A DNA stretch of 64,000 nucleotides from Solimonas marina (lineage in GTDB: Bacteria; Pseudomonadota; Gammaproteobacteria; Nevskiales; Nevskiaceae). The DNA lies in assembly GCF_012241385.1 (NCBI RefSeq), contig NZ_JAAVXB010000003.1, positions 372,001-436,000 on the forward strand, read 5' to 3'. Below are positions 52,915 to 61,388 of this stretch, in pieces. The number at the start of each line of letters is the position of its first letter. Positions within the stretch are counted from its first letter, which is position 1. The position numbers were made by a program, and so were the translations under genes. The notes beneath the pieces were generated by a model. That model was not told the DNA's origin, did not search any database, and saw nothing but the letters and a program-made list of their open reading frames with translations.

Positions 52915-53931
52915 TCAATCGGTTGCGAGCAGCGTGGGCAGTCGTGCGATCAGCGTCTCGTTGAAACGCTGCGGCTGCTGGATCTGCGGCGCGTGCCCGC
53001 AATCCGGGAACGGCACCAGCGTTGCGTGAGGGATGCGCGCCGCGGCTTCGCGCGCCAGCACCGGATAGTTGCCGAGCGTCCTGGCCAGCGACGGCGGTGC
53101 CAAGTCCTTGCCGACCGCGGTGTTGTCGAGTTCGCCGATCAGCAGCAGAGTCGGCGTGCGGATCGCGCCGATATCGTGGATCACTGGCTGACTCATGATC
53201 ATGTCGTAGGTCAGTGCCTGGTCCCAGGCCATCGTCTTGCGCGCGTCTCCCTCGTACATGCCGGCGAGCATGTCGACCCAGCGATCGTATTCGGGCTTCC
53301 AGTGGCCCGCGTAGTACGTGCTCTGTTGATAGCGCTTGATGCCGTCGAAGCTCGTCTGCAGGGTCTTCGCGTACCATTCGTCGACGCTGCGCCACGGCAC
53401 GCCCTTCTGGCGCCAGTCTTCGAGGCCGATCGGGTTGACCAGCGCCAGCGCGTCGAGCTGCTGCGGGTACATCAGCGCGTAGCGCACCGCCAGCATGCCG
53501 CCCATCGAGTGGCCGACCAGCACGACATGCTCGACGCCGAGTTGCCCAAGCAGCGCATGCGTATTCGCGGCCAGCTGCTCGAAGCTGAATTGATAACTCG
53601 CCGGCTTGCTCGACTTGCAGAAGCCAATCTGGTCCGGCGCGATGACGCGGTAGCCGGCGGCGTGCAGCGCGGCAATGGTCGTCACCCAGGTGGCGCCGCA
53701 GAAATTCTTGCCGTGCAGCAATACCGCGGTGCGTCCGTTCGGCTTGTCTGCGGCGATGTCCATGTACGCCATCGACAGCTGCTGGCGCTGTGACATGAAC
53801 GTGTAGTGCTGCACCGGATAGGGGTACGAGAACGCCTGCAGTTCGGCGCCATAAGCCTTTTGTTCACGCGCGTTCGCGTTCGTGATGGGGAACAATATCA
53901 ACGCGACGATGCACAACAGGCCTAGGCGCAC
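52915..53931 (-). CDS. Secreted alpha/beta hydrolase
   Basis: A 338-residue hydrolase with signal peptide (cleavage after TNANA). Oxyanion motif LLHGKNFCGATWV, nucleophile GHSMGG, acid in IGELDNTAVG, and histidine in DCGHAPQ. The start is GTG 53931, decided by the strong AAGGAG site just upstream on the minus strand; longer readings run into the divergent methyltransferase. Family members include dienelactone and lipase-like esterases. Start codons of the two divergent genes are only 36 bases apart. Confidence 0.86.
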   Translation of the reverse strand: MRLGLLCIVALILFPITNANAREQKAYGAELQAFSYPYPVQHYTFMSQRQQLSMAYMDIAADKPNGRTAVLLHGKNFCGATWVTTIAALHAAGYRVIAPDQIGFCKSSKPASYQFSFEQLAANTHALLGQLGVEHVVLVGHSMGGMLAVRYALMYPQQLDALALVNPIGLEDWRQKGVPWRSVDEWYAKTLQTSFDGIKRYQQSTYYAGHWKPEYDRWVDMLAGMYEGDARKTMAWDQALTYDMIMSQPVIHDIGAIRTPTLLLIGELDNTAVGKDLAPPSLARTLGNYPVLAREAAARIPHATLVPFPDCGHAPQIQQPQRFNETLIARLPTLLATD

Positions 53932-53967
53932 GGCGGCACTCCTTTCGGGATTCGGGGGGAGGCCGCT

Positions 53968-54783
53968 ATGCTGGCGCAGCGGCCGATGCCGACGCAAACC
54001 GCGGCACGCCGCGACGCCATGAATCCAGAAAACGAAACGCCCCCTGAAAAGCCCGACTACGGCATCGATGCGCCAGACGTCGTGCGTCGCCTGCTGATGT
54101 TTGGCAGTGCGGCGCTGGTCCTGCAATTCGCGATGCCGTCGCTGGTCGGCTTGTTGCCGTTGGCGATGAAGCTGCAGGCGCTGTCACTGGGCCGCTCTCT
54201 GGGCATGGCCGGCTGGGTTTTTGTAGCGTCGGCCTGCGTACTGCTGTGGGGCAGCAGGGTCGGCAAATTCCGCCTGCGCGACAAGCTGCTCAATGCGATG
54301 CCGTGGCGTGGTGACGAGCGTGTGCTCGATATCGGCTGTGGCCGTGGCCTGATGATGGCCGGCGTCGCCTCGCGGTTGACGAGCGGTCGGGTGATCGGCA
54401 TCGATCTCTGGCGCAAGGATCAGCAGTCTCGCAATGCCCCGGAAGCGGCGCTGCGCAACCTGCGACTGGAAGGCTACGCCCAGCGCGTCGAGGTCCGCAC
54501 CGCCGATGCGTTGGCCTTGCCGTTTCATGCGTCCAGCTTCGACGTCGTCGTGTCGAGCTGGACGCTGCACAATCTCGCCACGGCCGACGATCGGCGCACG
54601 GCCATCGCCGAGATCGCTCGGGTGCTGCGTCCCGGAGGACGCGTCCTGTTGATCGATGTCGCGCAGGTCCGTGCTTATGCCGACCTGCTGCGCGCGCACG
54701 GATTCGAGGCGGTGCAGATCGGCGCGCCCAACTTCCTGTTCATCCTGCCGAGCCGCAGCGTTGTCGGCCGCAAGCCCGGCTGA
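53968..54783 (+). CDS. Membrane-associated SAM-dependent methyltransferase
   Basis: A 271-residue protein with two N-terminal membrane helices (VLQFAMPSLVGLLPLAM; GWVFVASACVLLWGS), then a class I methyltransferase domain with VLDIGCGRGLMMAG (SAM motif), VVVSSWTLHNLA and VLRPGGRVLLIDV. Such proteins methylate membrane-localised molecules; the target is unknown. GGGGGAGG lies just before the ATG at 53968. An alternative ATG at 54019 lacks a ribosome site but would leave more room for promoters. Confidence 0.85.
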   Translation: MLAQRPMPTQTAARRDAMNPENETPPEKPDYGIDAPDVVRRLLMFGSAALVLQFAMPSLVGLLPLAMKLQALSLGRSLGMAGWVFVASACVLLWGSRVGKFRLRDKLLNAMPWRGDERVLDIGCGRGLMMAGVASRLTSGRVIGIDLWRKDQQSRNAPEAALRNLRLEGYAQRVEVRTADALALPFHASSFDVVVSSWTLHNLATADDRRTAIAEIARVLRPGGRVLLIDVAQVRAYADLLRAHGFEAVQIGAPNFLFILPSRSVVGRKPG

Positions 54784-54788
54784 GACCG

Positions 54789-56351
54789 CTAGCGGAAGCA
54801 GTACACGATGATCGCCGTCGCGATCAGCACTGCGATCGCTGCGATCTTGGCGTCACGCGGCACGCGTGGCAGATCGTCGCCGTGGCTGATCAACGCAATG
54901 CGGGCGTCTTTCGCGCTCGGGCGATCGGCCTCGCCGAGGATGAGCATCCACAGGTAGGCGAACACGGCCGTCGCCGCGCAGACCACACCGGCGATGATCG
55001 TGAAATGCAGTGTCACGATGCCGGTCTCGCGCAGGACGAACAGCGCGGCACTGAACACGTGACCGCAGATCAGGCCGCGGAACGCGGCGCGTGAACCGAG
55101 GCTGCGCATCCAGATTCCCATCAGGAAGATCGCGACCAGTGGCGAGGCGACGAAGGCGAAGACCTGCTGCAGGTAGGCCCACAAACCCTGGAAATGCCGG
55201 ATGTTGGGCGCCCACAGCGCGGCGAGCAGGGTGATGACGATGGTCGCGATGCGGCCGGTTCGCACCAGCTGATCCTGCGTCATGTTCGGTCGGCGCGGTT
55301 GCACGAAGTCCAGCGTCACCAGCGTTGCCGCCGAATTCAGCGTCGCCGAGCAGGTCGACATCAATGCCGCGATCAGGCCGGCGAGGATCAGGCCCGCAAG
55401 CCCGGACGGCGCGAAATGCGTGACCAGCGCCGGGAACACCTGATCGGGATGGTCGAGGCCCGGCAGCAGCGAGATGGCCATCACGCCCGGCAGCGTCATC
55501 AGGAACAGCGGCAGCAGTTTCAGTGCGGCGGCGATCACCGACGCGTGGCTGGCGGCGCTGATGTCGCGTGCGCCGAGGATGCGCTGCACGACGTACTGGT
55601 TCATCGTCCAGTAGTAGAAGCCGACGATCGGCAGGCCGGTGAGCAGGCCGAGCCAGGGTACGCCTTCATCGTGAATTGGGCGGATCAGCGAGAGGTGATC
55701 GGGCGACACCGACGATTTCACGGCTGCCCACGAATAGTCGAACTTGCCGAACAGGATGAAGGCCAGCACCGCGGCGCCGCCGAGCAGCACGAAGGCCTGC
55801 ATCATGTCGGTATAGACGACCGCACGCAGGCCGCCGGCGGCGGTGTAGATGCCGGTGAAAATGGCGATGCCCAGCGCCGTTTCCCACAAGCCCAGCGATG
55901 GTACGAACGTGGTGATGATCAGCGCGCCGCCGTAGATCGTGCCGGCGGTGTCGAGCACGATTGACAGAAACAGCGTGATCACCGACAGATATTTACGCAT
56001 GCGGTGGTCAAAGCGCCGCTCCATCATCTCCGGCATGGTGTTGACGCGTGCGCGAACCAGGATCGGCAACACGAAGAACACGGTGAACATGAGCACAACG
56101 CCCGCCATCCACTCGTAGTTGGCGGCCGAAATGCCGGTGCGGTACGCCGCGCCAGGCAGTCCGATGATGGTGTCGGTCGAGACGTTGGCGGCGAACAGCG
56201 AGAAGCCGACCGCCATCGGCCCCAGCGAGCGTCCGGCGAGGAACAGGTCTTCGGACGTGGTCTTGCCGCGTGCCGCCCAGATTGCGATGGCGAGCGTCGC
56301 CAAGAAGTAGAGGGCGATCGCGATGTAGTCGAGCCCGGAAAGCTGGATCAT
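54789..56351 (-). CDS. Sodium:solute symporter (SSS family)
   Basis: A 520-residue Na+-coupled transporter of the SglT type with about 14 helices. GRSLGPMAVGFSLFAANVST and YRTGISAANYEWMAG mark the first repeat, and ALMSTCSATLNSAATLVTLD is the sodium-binding signature. The family imports sugars or other small solutes; the substrate is not shown. A perfect TCCCTT-TTT-AAGGGA repeat (56369-56383) lies 18 bases before the start. Confidence 0.92.
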   Translation of the reverse strand: MIQLSGLDYIAIALYFLATLAIAIWAARGKTTSEDLFLAGRSLGPMAVGFSLFAANVSTDTIIGLPGAAYRTGISAANYEWMAGVVLMFTVFFVLPILVRARVNTMPEMMERRFDHRMRKYLSVITLFLSIVLDTAGTIYGGALIITTFVPSLGLWETALGIAIFTGIYTAAGGLRAVVYTDMMQAFVLLGGAAVLAFILFGKFDYSWAAVKSSVSPDHLSLIRPIHDEGVPWLGLLTGLPIVGFYYWTMNQYVVQRILGARDISAASHASVIAAALKLLPLFLMTLPGVMAISLLPGLDHPDQVFPALVTHFAPSGLAGLILAGLIAALMSTCSATLNSAATLVTLDFVQPRRPNMTQDQLVRTGRIATIVITLLAALWAPNIRHFQGLWAYLQQVFAFVASPLVAIFLMGIWMRSLGSRAAFRGLICGHVFSAALFVLRETGIVTLHFTIIAGVVCAATAVFAYLWMLILGEADRPSAKDARIALISHGDDLPRVPRDAKIAAIAVLIATAIIVYCFR

Positions 56352-56461
56352 GATGGCTGTCGTTGTTCTCCCTTTTTAAGGGAAGCACGGATGGGCAGAC
56401 CATGCAAACCGCATCGGCCTGCGATGCTAGGCTTGCGGAATTTCCAGATGGGGATGACGAC

Positions 56462-56860
56462 ATGATGGTGACACCGCTGTATGCCGGACTGCTGGGCGTG
56501 TGGTTTCTGGTGTTGTCGGTGCGCGTCGTGCAAAAGCGCGCGAGCGGCATTTCTCTGGGCGACGGCGGTGATCCGATCATGCTGCGGCGTATTCGCGGCC
56601 ATGCGAACTTCACCGAATACGTGCCGTTGTGCCTGTTGCTGATCGGCGTGCTCGAACTCAGTCGCGCGTCGGTCTATGTGCTGCACGCGCTTGGCCTGAT
56701 GCTGTTGATCGGTCGCTTGTTGCATGGTTGGGCGTTCGCATTCAGTGAGCATTTCCGCTTCGGCCGCATGTGGGGTACGGCGCTGACATTCCTCGTGCTA
56801 CTGCTCGCCTCCTTGCTCTGCGCCTGGCAGGGGCTGCGTGTGTTGCCGCTGACGTTCTGA
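56462..56860 (+). CDS. MAPEG-family membrane protein
   Basis: A 132-residue, four-helix protein of the MAPEG family (glutathione/eicosanoid-type). RRIRGHANFTEYVPLCLLL and GRLLHGWAFA are the family motifs, with the Arg and Asn that bind thiol substrate. Tandem ATG codons begin at 56462. Its stop overlaps the next gene by TGATG. Confidence 0.9.
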   Translation: MMVTPLYAGLLGVWFLVLSVRVVQKRASGISLGDGGDPIMLRRIRGHANFTEYVPLCLLLIGVLELSRASVYVLHALGLMLLIGRLLHGWAFAFSEHFRFGRMWGTALTFLVLLLASLLCAWQGLRVLPLTF

Positions 56861-57276
56861 TGGCGGCAACGAACGTGGTGGCGTGTCCTTGCGGCTCCGG
56901 CATGCCGTATGGGCAATGTTGTGCGCTCTTGCATGACGGCGCGCCGGCCGCGGACGCCGAGGCCTTGATGCGTTCGCGCTATAGCGCCTACGCGCTGCGC
57001 CTGGCGCCATATCTGGTCGAGACCTGGCACCCATCAACGCGGCCGACGCTGACCACGGACGACCTGGACCCGCAGACCACCTGGTTGAGCTTGCGCATCA
57101 TTGGTCATCGGCCGGCGACGCAGGGGCCGGATGCGGCCGAGGTCGAGTTCGTCGCGGTGTCACGGATTGGCGGTGGTAGCGCCCAGCGCCTGCACGAGCG
57201 CAGCCGCTTCCGCCGCGAAGCGGGACGCTGGTATTACGTCGACGGCGATATCATGGAGGCCCGCCGCCGCCGGTGA
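56860..57276 (+). CDS. YchJ-family zinc-binding protein
   Basis: A 138-residue YchJ/UPF0225 protein. The N-terminal SEC-C-like zinc site is CPCGSGMPYGQCC, and the rest is an NTF2-like domain (LMRSRYSAYALRLAPYLVETW). The start ATG overlaps the MAPEG stop (TGATG), so translation is coupled. Function unknown. Confidence 0.93.
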   Translation: MAATNVVACPCGSGMPYGQCCALLHDGAPAADAEALMRSRYSAYALRLAPYLVETWHPSTRPTLTTDDLDPQTTWLSLRIIGHRPATQGPDAAEVEFVAVSRIGGGSAQRLHERSRFRREAGRWYYVDGDIMEARRRR

Positions 57277-57356
57277 GCGGGCGTCGGAATTTACGAATCA
57301 GCGTCGGTGGCTGAAGCCGTCGACGATCGTTCATCGCAAACAAGGCATCGTTTCCC

Positions 57357-58466
57357 ATGTCGTTCTCGTCGTTGCTGCAGCTCAAATTCGTCGACAACAC
57401 CTTGCAGACCTGGCTGGTCGCAATCGGCATCACCATCGCGATCGTGCTGGCGGTCAGCGTGGTGCGTTCGCTGGTGGTGCGCCGTTTCGCACAATTCGCC
57501 AAGCGCACCGACACGTCGGTCGACGATCTCGTCGTCTATGTGGTGCGCAAGACGCATTTGTTGCTGGTCTGCTTGCCGGCATTCTGGATCGCCGGGCATT
57601 CGCTGGATTTGCCCGATCGCGGCAACGAAATCATCAAGGGCGCGGCGTCGCTGGCGTTGGTGCTGCAACTCGGCCTGTGGATCGGTGGCGCCGTCGACTT
57701 CTGGGTGGCGCAGTCGCGCGAACGTGCGATGCGCGAGAACGCCGGCGCGGCGACCAGCCTCGGTGCCATCAAATTCGTCGTCAAGCTGGTGCTGTGGGCG
57801 GTGCTGGTGCTGGTCGGTCTGGACAACATCGGCGTCGACGTCACGGCCATGGTCGCCGGTCTCGGTGTCGGCGGCGTCGCCGTTGCGCTGGCCGTGCAGA
57901 ACATCCTCGGCGATCTGTTTGCGTCGCTGTCCATTGTCATCGACAAGCCGTTCGAGATCGGCGACTTCATTGTCGTCGACGATTGCGCCGGCACCGTCGA
58001 GCACGTTGGCCTGAAGACCACGCGCGTGCGCGCACTCAGCGGCGAGCAATTGGTATTTGCCAACAGCGACCTGCTCAAGGCGCGCGTGCACAACTACAAG
58101 CGCATGCGCGAGCGGCGCATCGTCTTCAAGTTCGGCATCCTCTACGAAACATCGCCGGCCCTGCTCGGCCAGGTGCCGGAAATGGTTGCCGAGATCATCA
58201 AGAATCAGGACCTGGTGCGCTTCGACCGCGCGCACTTCGCCAGCTTCGGCGATTCGTCGTACGACTTCGAGGTCGTCTACTGGATGCTGGATCCGGACTA
58301 CAACAAGTACATGGATACGCAGCAAGCGATCAATCTGGGCATGGTGCGCCGGTTTGCCGACGAGGGCATCGGCTTTGCTTATCCGACGCGTACGCTGCAC
58401 GTCGCCAGCCCGGTCGAGGTGCGCGGATCGCGTGCCGGCGGCGCGGCACCGGAGGCGTCGGCATGA
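57357..58466 (+). CDS. MscS-family mechanosensitive channel
   Basis: A 369-residue channel protein. The pore helix TM3 is GLGVGGVAVALAVQNILGD with the alternating Gly/Ala spacing of MscS, followed by IDKPFEIGDFIVVD. Three to four helices precede it. The C-terminal cytoplasmic domain is complete. It protects against osmotic downshock. Its stop overlaps the MBL gene by ATGA. Confidence 0.93.
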   Translation: MSFSSLLQLKFVDNTLQTWLVAIGITIAIVLAVSVVRSLVVRRFAQFAKRTDTSVDDLVVYVVRKTHLLLVCLPAFWIAGHSLDLPDRGNEIIKGAASLALVLQLGLWIGGAVDFWVAQSRERAMRENAGAATSLGAIKFVVKLVLWAVLVLVGLDNIGVDVTAMVAGLGVGGVAVALAVQNILGDLFASLSIVIDKPFEIGDFIVVDDCAGTVEHVGLKTTRVRALSGEQLVFANSDLLKARVHNYKRMRERRIVFKFGILYETSPALLGQVPEMVAEIIKNQDLVRFDRAHFASFGDSSYDFEVVYWMLDPDYNKYMDTQQAINLGMVRRFADEGIGFAYPTRTLHVASPVEVRGSRAGGAAPEASA

Positions 58467-59116
58467 GCACGTTGCGCGCCGAAATCATTCCGGTCACTGC
58501 CTTTCAGCAAAACTGCACGCTGCTGTGGGACACGCAGACCATGCGTGGTGCGCTGGTCGATGCCGGTGGCGAGATCGATCGATTGCTGGAACGGGCGCAG
58601 CATCACGGTGTGACGATCGAAAAGCTGCTCGTGACGCACGGGCACCTCGATCACGCCAGCGGCGTCGCCGAGCTTGCCGAGCGGCTCGGGGTGCCGATCG
58701 AAGGGCCGCATGAAGACGACGAATTCTGGATCGAAGGCCTGCCCGAAGCGGCGGCGCGTTACGGCTTTCCGCCCGCACGCAGTTTCGTGCCGACACGCTG
58801 GCTGCAGCACGGTGACGCGGTGACGGTCGGCAGCCTGACGTTCGATGTCCTGCATTGCCCCGGGCATACGCCGGGCCATGTCGTGTTCCACCACGCGCCG
58901 TCGCAGATCGCTCTGGTCGGCGACGTGTTGTTCGCCGGCAGCATCGGCCGCAGCGATTTTCCGCGTGGCAATCATGACGACCTGGTCGCGTCGATTCGCG
59001 AGCGCCTGTTTCCGCTCGGCGACGACAACCGCTTTGTGCCCGGTCACGGCCCATTGTCGACCTTCGGTGAGGAGCGTCGCAACAATCCCTTCGTGGCGGA
59101 TCGCCGCTTCGGCTGA
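58463..59116 (+). CDS. MBL-fold metallo-hydrolase
   Basis: A 217-residue metallo-beta-lactamase-fold protein of the glyoxalase II-like group. Metal ligands: THGHLDH (HxHxDH), His in CPGHTPGH, Asp in LVGDVLF, and FVPGHGP. The substrate may be a thioester such as S-lactoylglutathione, but this is not proven. Start overlaps the MscS stop. It is the last gene before the sigma-factor promoter. Confidence 0.9.
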   Translation: MSTLRAEIIPVTAFQQNCTLLWDTQTMRGALVDAGGEIDRLLERAQHHGVTIEKLLVTHGHLDHASGVAELAERLGVPIEGPHEDDEFWIEGLPEAAARYGFPPARSFVPTRWLQHGDAVTVGSLTFDVLHCPGHTPGHVVFHHAPSQIALVGDVLFAGSIGRSDFPRGNHDDLVASIRERLFPLGDDNRFVPGHGPLSTFGEERRNNPFVADRRFG

Positions 59117-59151
59117 AATGTGCGCGGTTCGCGGCGGCCGGCCGTGCGGCA

Positions 59152-59178
59152 TGTCACAAGTGGTCGCCGATGTTCGTC
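59152..59178 (+). promoter_or_regulatory. ECF41-type autoregulatory promoter
   Basis: TGTCACA (59152-59158), 16 bases, then CGTC (59175-59178): the exact architecture described for ECF41 sigma-factor target promoters. It lies just before the ECF41 sigma-factor gene. Transcription would start after 59180, so the sigma start codon must be at 59206 and not at an upstream in-frame ATG at 59170. Confidence 0.85.
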
Positions 59179-59205
59179 ATCTGGGTGAACATCAGGAGAT
59201 CGGGC

Positions 59206-60135
59206 ATGCACAGCATTGATGGGCGCCGCGAAGGCGGAGCACAAGACGAGGCGGATAGCGCGGCGTTCGAGACGCATCGGGCATTCCTGATCGGCTTGGC
59301 GTACCGCATGCTGGGGTCTCACGCCGAAGCCGAGGATGTCGTCCAGGATGCCTGGCTGCGCTGGCAGGATGCCGCGAGGGGTGCGGTGCGTGTGCCGCGT
59401 GCGTTTCTCGCGAAAACCGTCACGCGTCTGTGCCTCGACCGGATGAAGTCGGCGCGAGCGCAGCGTGAGGTCTACTTCGGGCCGTGGCTGCCCGAGCCGC
59501 TGCTCGACGGTGATGTGCCGAGCGTCGACGGCCCGGCGCCGGCTGTCGAACTGGCATCTGATCTGTCTTATGCCTTCCTGCTCGCGCTCGAGCGCCTGTC
59601 ACCGCTCGAGCGCGCCGCCTTTTTGTTGCACGACGTATTCGAGCTCGACTTTGCCGAGATCGCTGCAGCCTTGCAGCGGACCCCGGCCAGCTGCCGCCAG
59701 CTGGCGGCGCGCGCGCGGGAGCACCTGCGCGAGGCGCGCCCTCGCTTCGCGGTGACGGCGGACCAGGGCGAACGATTGGTGCGGGCTTTCGTTCAGGCTT
59801 CGCATTCGGGCGATGTCGAAACCCTGAAGTCGCTACTCGCCGAGGACGCGCAACTGCTGGCTGACGGGGGACGGCGCGTGGCGACGATCGGCGTGCCGAT
59901 TCTGGGGCGTGCGCGTCTGCTCAAGGTCTATATGGGCATGTTGCGCAAGCATGGACCGGCACCGGATACGCGTCTGGAGTTCATGCGCATCAACGGCTTG
60001 CCGGGCGTCTTGCTGCGCACGCAGGGTGGCGTGCCGATACAGACCATCGCACTGGAGCCGGATGCCGGCGGACGCATTTGCGGGATCTACATCGTCCGTA
60101 ACCCCGACAAGTTGCGGCGCTTCCTGAACGATTGA
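59206..60135 (+). CDS. ECF41-family RNA polymerase sigma factor (SigJ-like)
   Basis: A 309-residue ECF sigma factor with a C-terminal SnoaL-like extension. Region 2 is AYRMLGSHAEAEDVVQDAWLRW, region 4 is ALQRTPASCRQLAARAREHL, then the SnoaL-like domain and the C-terminal NPDKL motif (299-303) that modulates ECF41 activity. ECF41 factors lack a classical anti-sigma factor and commonly adjoin carboxymuconolactone decarboxylase-like or oxidoreductase genes. Here the next gene is ferritin-like. AGGAG precedes the ATG at 59206, and the TGTCACA-N16-CGTC promoter supports autoregulation. Confidence 0.94.
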   Translation: MHSIDGRREGGAQDEADSAAFETHRAFLIGLAYRMLGSHAEAEDVVQDAWLRWQDAARGAVRVPRAFLAKTVTRLCLDRMKSARAQREVYFGPWLPEPLLDGDVPSVDGPAPAVELASDLSYAFLLALERLSPLERAAFLLHDVFELDFAEIAAALQRTPASCRQLAARAREHLREARPRFAVTADQGERLVRAFVQASHSGDVETLKSLLAEDAQLLADGGRRVATIGVPILGRARLLKVYMGMLRKHGPAPDTRLEFMRINGLPGVLLRTQGGVPIQTIALEPDAGGRICGIYIVRNPDKLRRFLND

Positions 60136-60215
60136 AGTGGTCAGGCTCGATTCATCGCTGAAACGCAGACTGAATGTCTGAAATGTCCACCAACACGTCA
60201 AGCGAGGGAGCCGAC

Positions 60216-60806
60216 ATGAGCGACACCAAGCCATTCGTTGCCGACATCGAGAACATTCGTCGTCGTGCGCGCCAGCACATTTACAACGGTGCCGTCACCG
60301 AAGGCTACAAGGCCGACCGCAAGACGGTGATCAAGATTCTCAATGAAGCGCTGGCGACCGAGATCGTCTGCACGCTGCGCTACAAGTATCACGCGTTCGC
60401 GGCGTCCGGCATCAACGCCAAGGCGATCGCCGCCGAATTCAACGAACATGCCGCCGAAGAGCAGCAGCATGCGGATTTGATCGCGCAGCGCATCGTGCAG
60501 CTTGGCGGCAAGCCCAATCTGTCACCGGAAGGCATCATGACCCGCAGCCACTCGGACTACGTCGAGGGCGAAGACATCGTCGAGATGTTGCAGGAGGATC
60601 TGGTCGCCGAGCGCATCGCCATCGACAGCTATCGCGAGATCATCGAATACCTGGGAAATGACGATCCGACCAGCCGCCGCGTGATGGAAGAAATTCTCGC
60701 CAAGGAAGAAGAGCACGCCGAGGATCTCAGCACGCTGCTCGAGGAGCTGGGCAAGAAAGGGGAGCCGGCACGCGAGCCGGTGCGGCGTAACGCCACGGCG
60801 CATTGA
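60216..60806 (+). CDS. Ferritin-like/bacterioferritin-type protein
   Basis: A 196-residue four-helix ferritin-like protein with metal-binding Glu/His motifs: ALATEIVCTL, EHAAEEQQHAD and AKEEEHAEDL. It resembles bacterioferritin/DPS-like proteins that store iron or protect from oxidative damage. GAGGGAG precedes the ATG at 60216, 80 bases after the sigma-factor stop, so it may be cotranscribed. A strong intrinsic terminator follows. It is an unusual partner for an ECF41 factor. Confidence 0.88.
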   Translation: MSDTKPFVADIENIRRRARQHIYNGAVTEGYKADRKTVIKILNEALATEIVCTLRYKYHAFAASGINAKAIAAEFNEHAAEEQQHADLIAQRIVQLGGKPNLSPEGIMTRSHSDYVEGEDIVEMLQEDLVAERIAIDSYREIIEYLGNDDPTSRRVMEEILAKEEEHAEDLSTLLEELGKKGEPAREPVRRNATAH

Positions 60807-60825
60807 TCGTCGTCAGCAGTTTTCG

Positions 60826-60853
60826 AAGGGCCGGCTCGTTCCGGCCCTTTTTG
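60826..60853 (+). terminator. Intrinsic terminator after the ferritin-like gene
   Basis: AAGGGCCGG and CCGGCCCTT form a perfect stem around CTCGTT, followed by TTTTTG. Textbook Rho-independent terminator 20 bases after the stop. Confidence 0.95.
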
Positions 60854-60903
60854 TTGGGCGCGCGGCGGACTAGGCTTGTACCTCTGCATAGCCGGGAGTC
60901 GCG

Positions 60904-61335
60904 ATGAAGCTGCCGCCGCTGTTGTCCGCGCTGGGTTACGCCGGCCTGCTGCCGTTCTTCGCCGGGCCGTTGTGGATGACGCTGTCGCCGGAGACGGTGC
61001 CGGCGTGGCTGGACCCGGCGTGGCAGCGCTACGCGGGCTTCATCGCTGCGTTCATGGCTGGCAGCTTCTGGGGCGTGGCCCTGATGGTCTCCGGTAACCC
61101 GGCCGGGCTGTTCGGGGCGTGCGTCGCCGCTGCACTCCTGGTTTGCGCGTGGGCCTCGATGCTATTGCCGTCTCCATGGGCACTACTGGCGCTCGCGGTG
61201 GTTTTCATCCTGCAGGCATTGGCCGAAATCTGGCGCGAACGCGTGCTCGACCCGGTCGGCAGCTATTTTCGCCTGCGCATCACGCTGACGGTCGGTGTCG
61301 TGGCCTGCCTGATCTGGCGCCTCTGCCTGGGGTGA
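60904..61335 (+). CDS. DUF3429 membrane protein
   Basis: A 143-residue protein with about five helices and the DUF3429 block RYAGFIAAFMAGSFWGVAL. Function unknown. It stands alone between two intrinsic terminators. Confidence 0.88.
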   Translation: MKLPPLLSALGYAGLLPFFAGPLWMTLSPETVPAWLDPAWQRYAGFIAAFMAGSFWGVALMVSGNPAGLFGACVAAALLVCAWASMLLPSPWALLALAVVFILQALAEIWRERVLDPVGSYFRLRITLTVGVVACLIWRLCLG

Positions 61336-61344
61336 GCGCGCAAC

Positions 61345-61374
61345 AAAAAGGCCCGGCACTGGCCGGGCTTTTTT
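61345..61374. terminator. Bidirectional intrinsic terminator
   Basis: A-run, GCCCGGC, 4-base loop, GCCGGGC, T-run. It serves both the DUF3429 gene and the convergent acyl-CoA dehydrogenase. Confidence 0.95.
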
Positions 61375-61388
61375 GCATCACGAGAGAC

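Noticed and set aside
59170-59205. Earlier start of the sigma-factor gene
   Set aside because: It lies within the TGTCACA-N16-CGTC promoter, ahead of the expected transcription start, and lacks a ribosome site.
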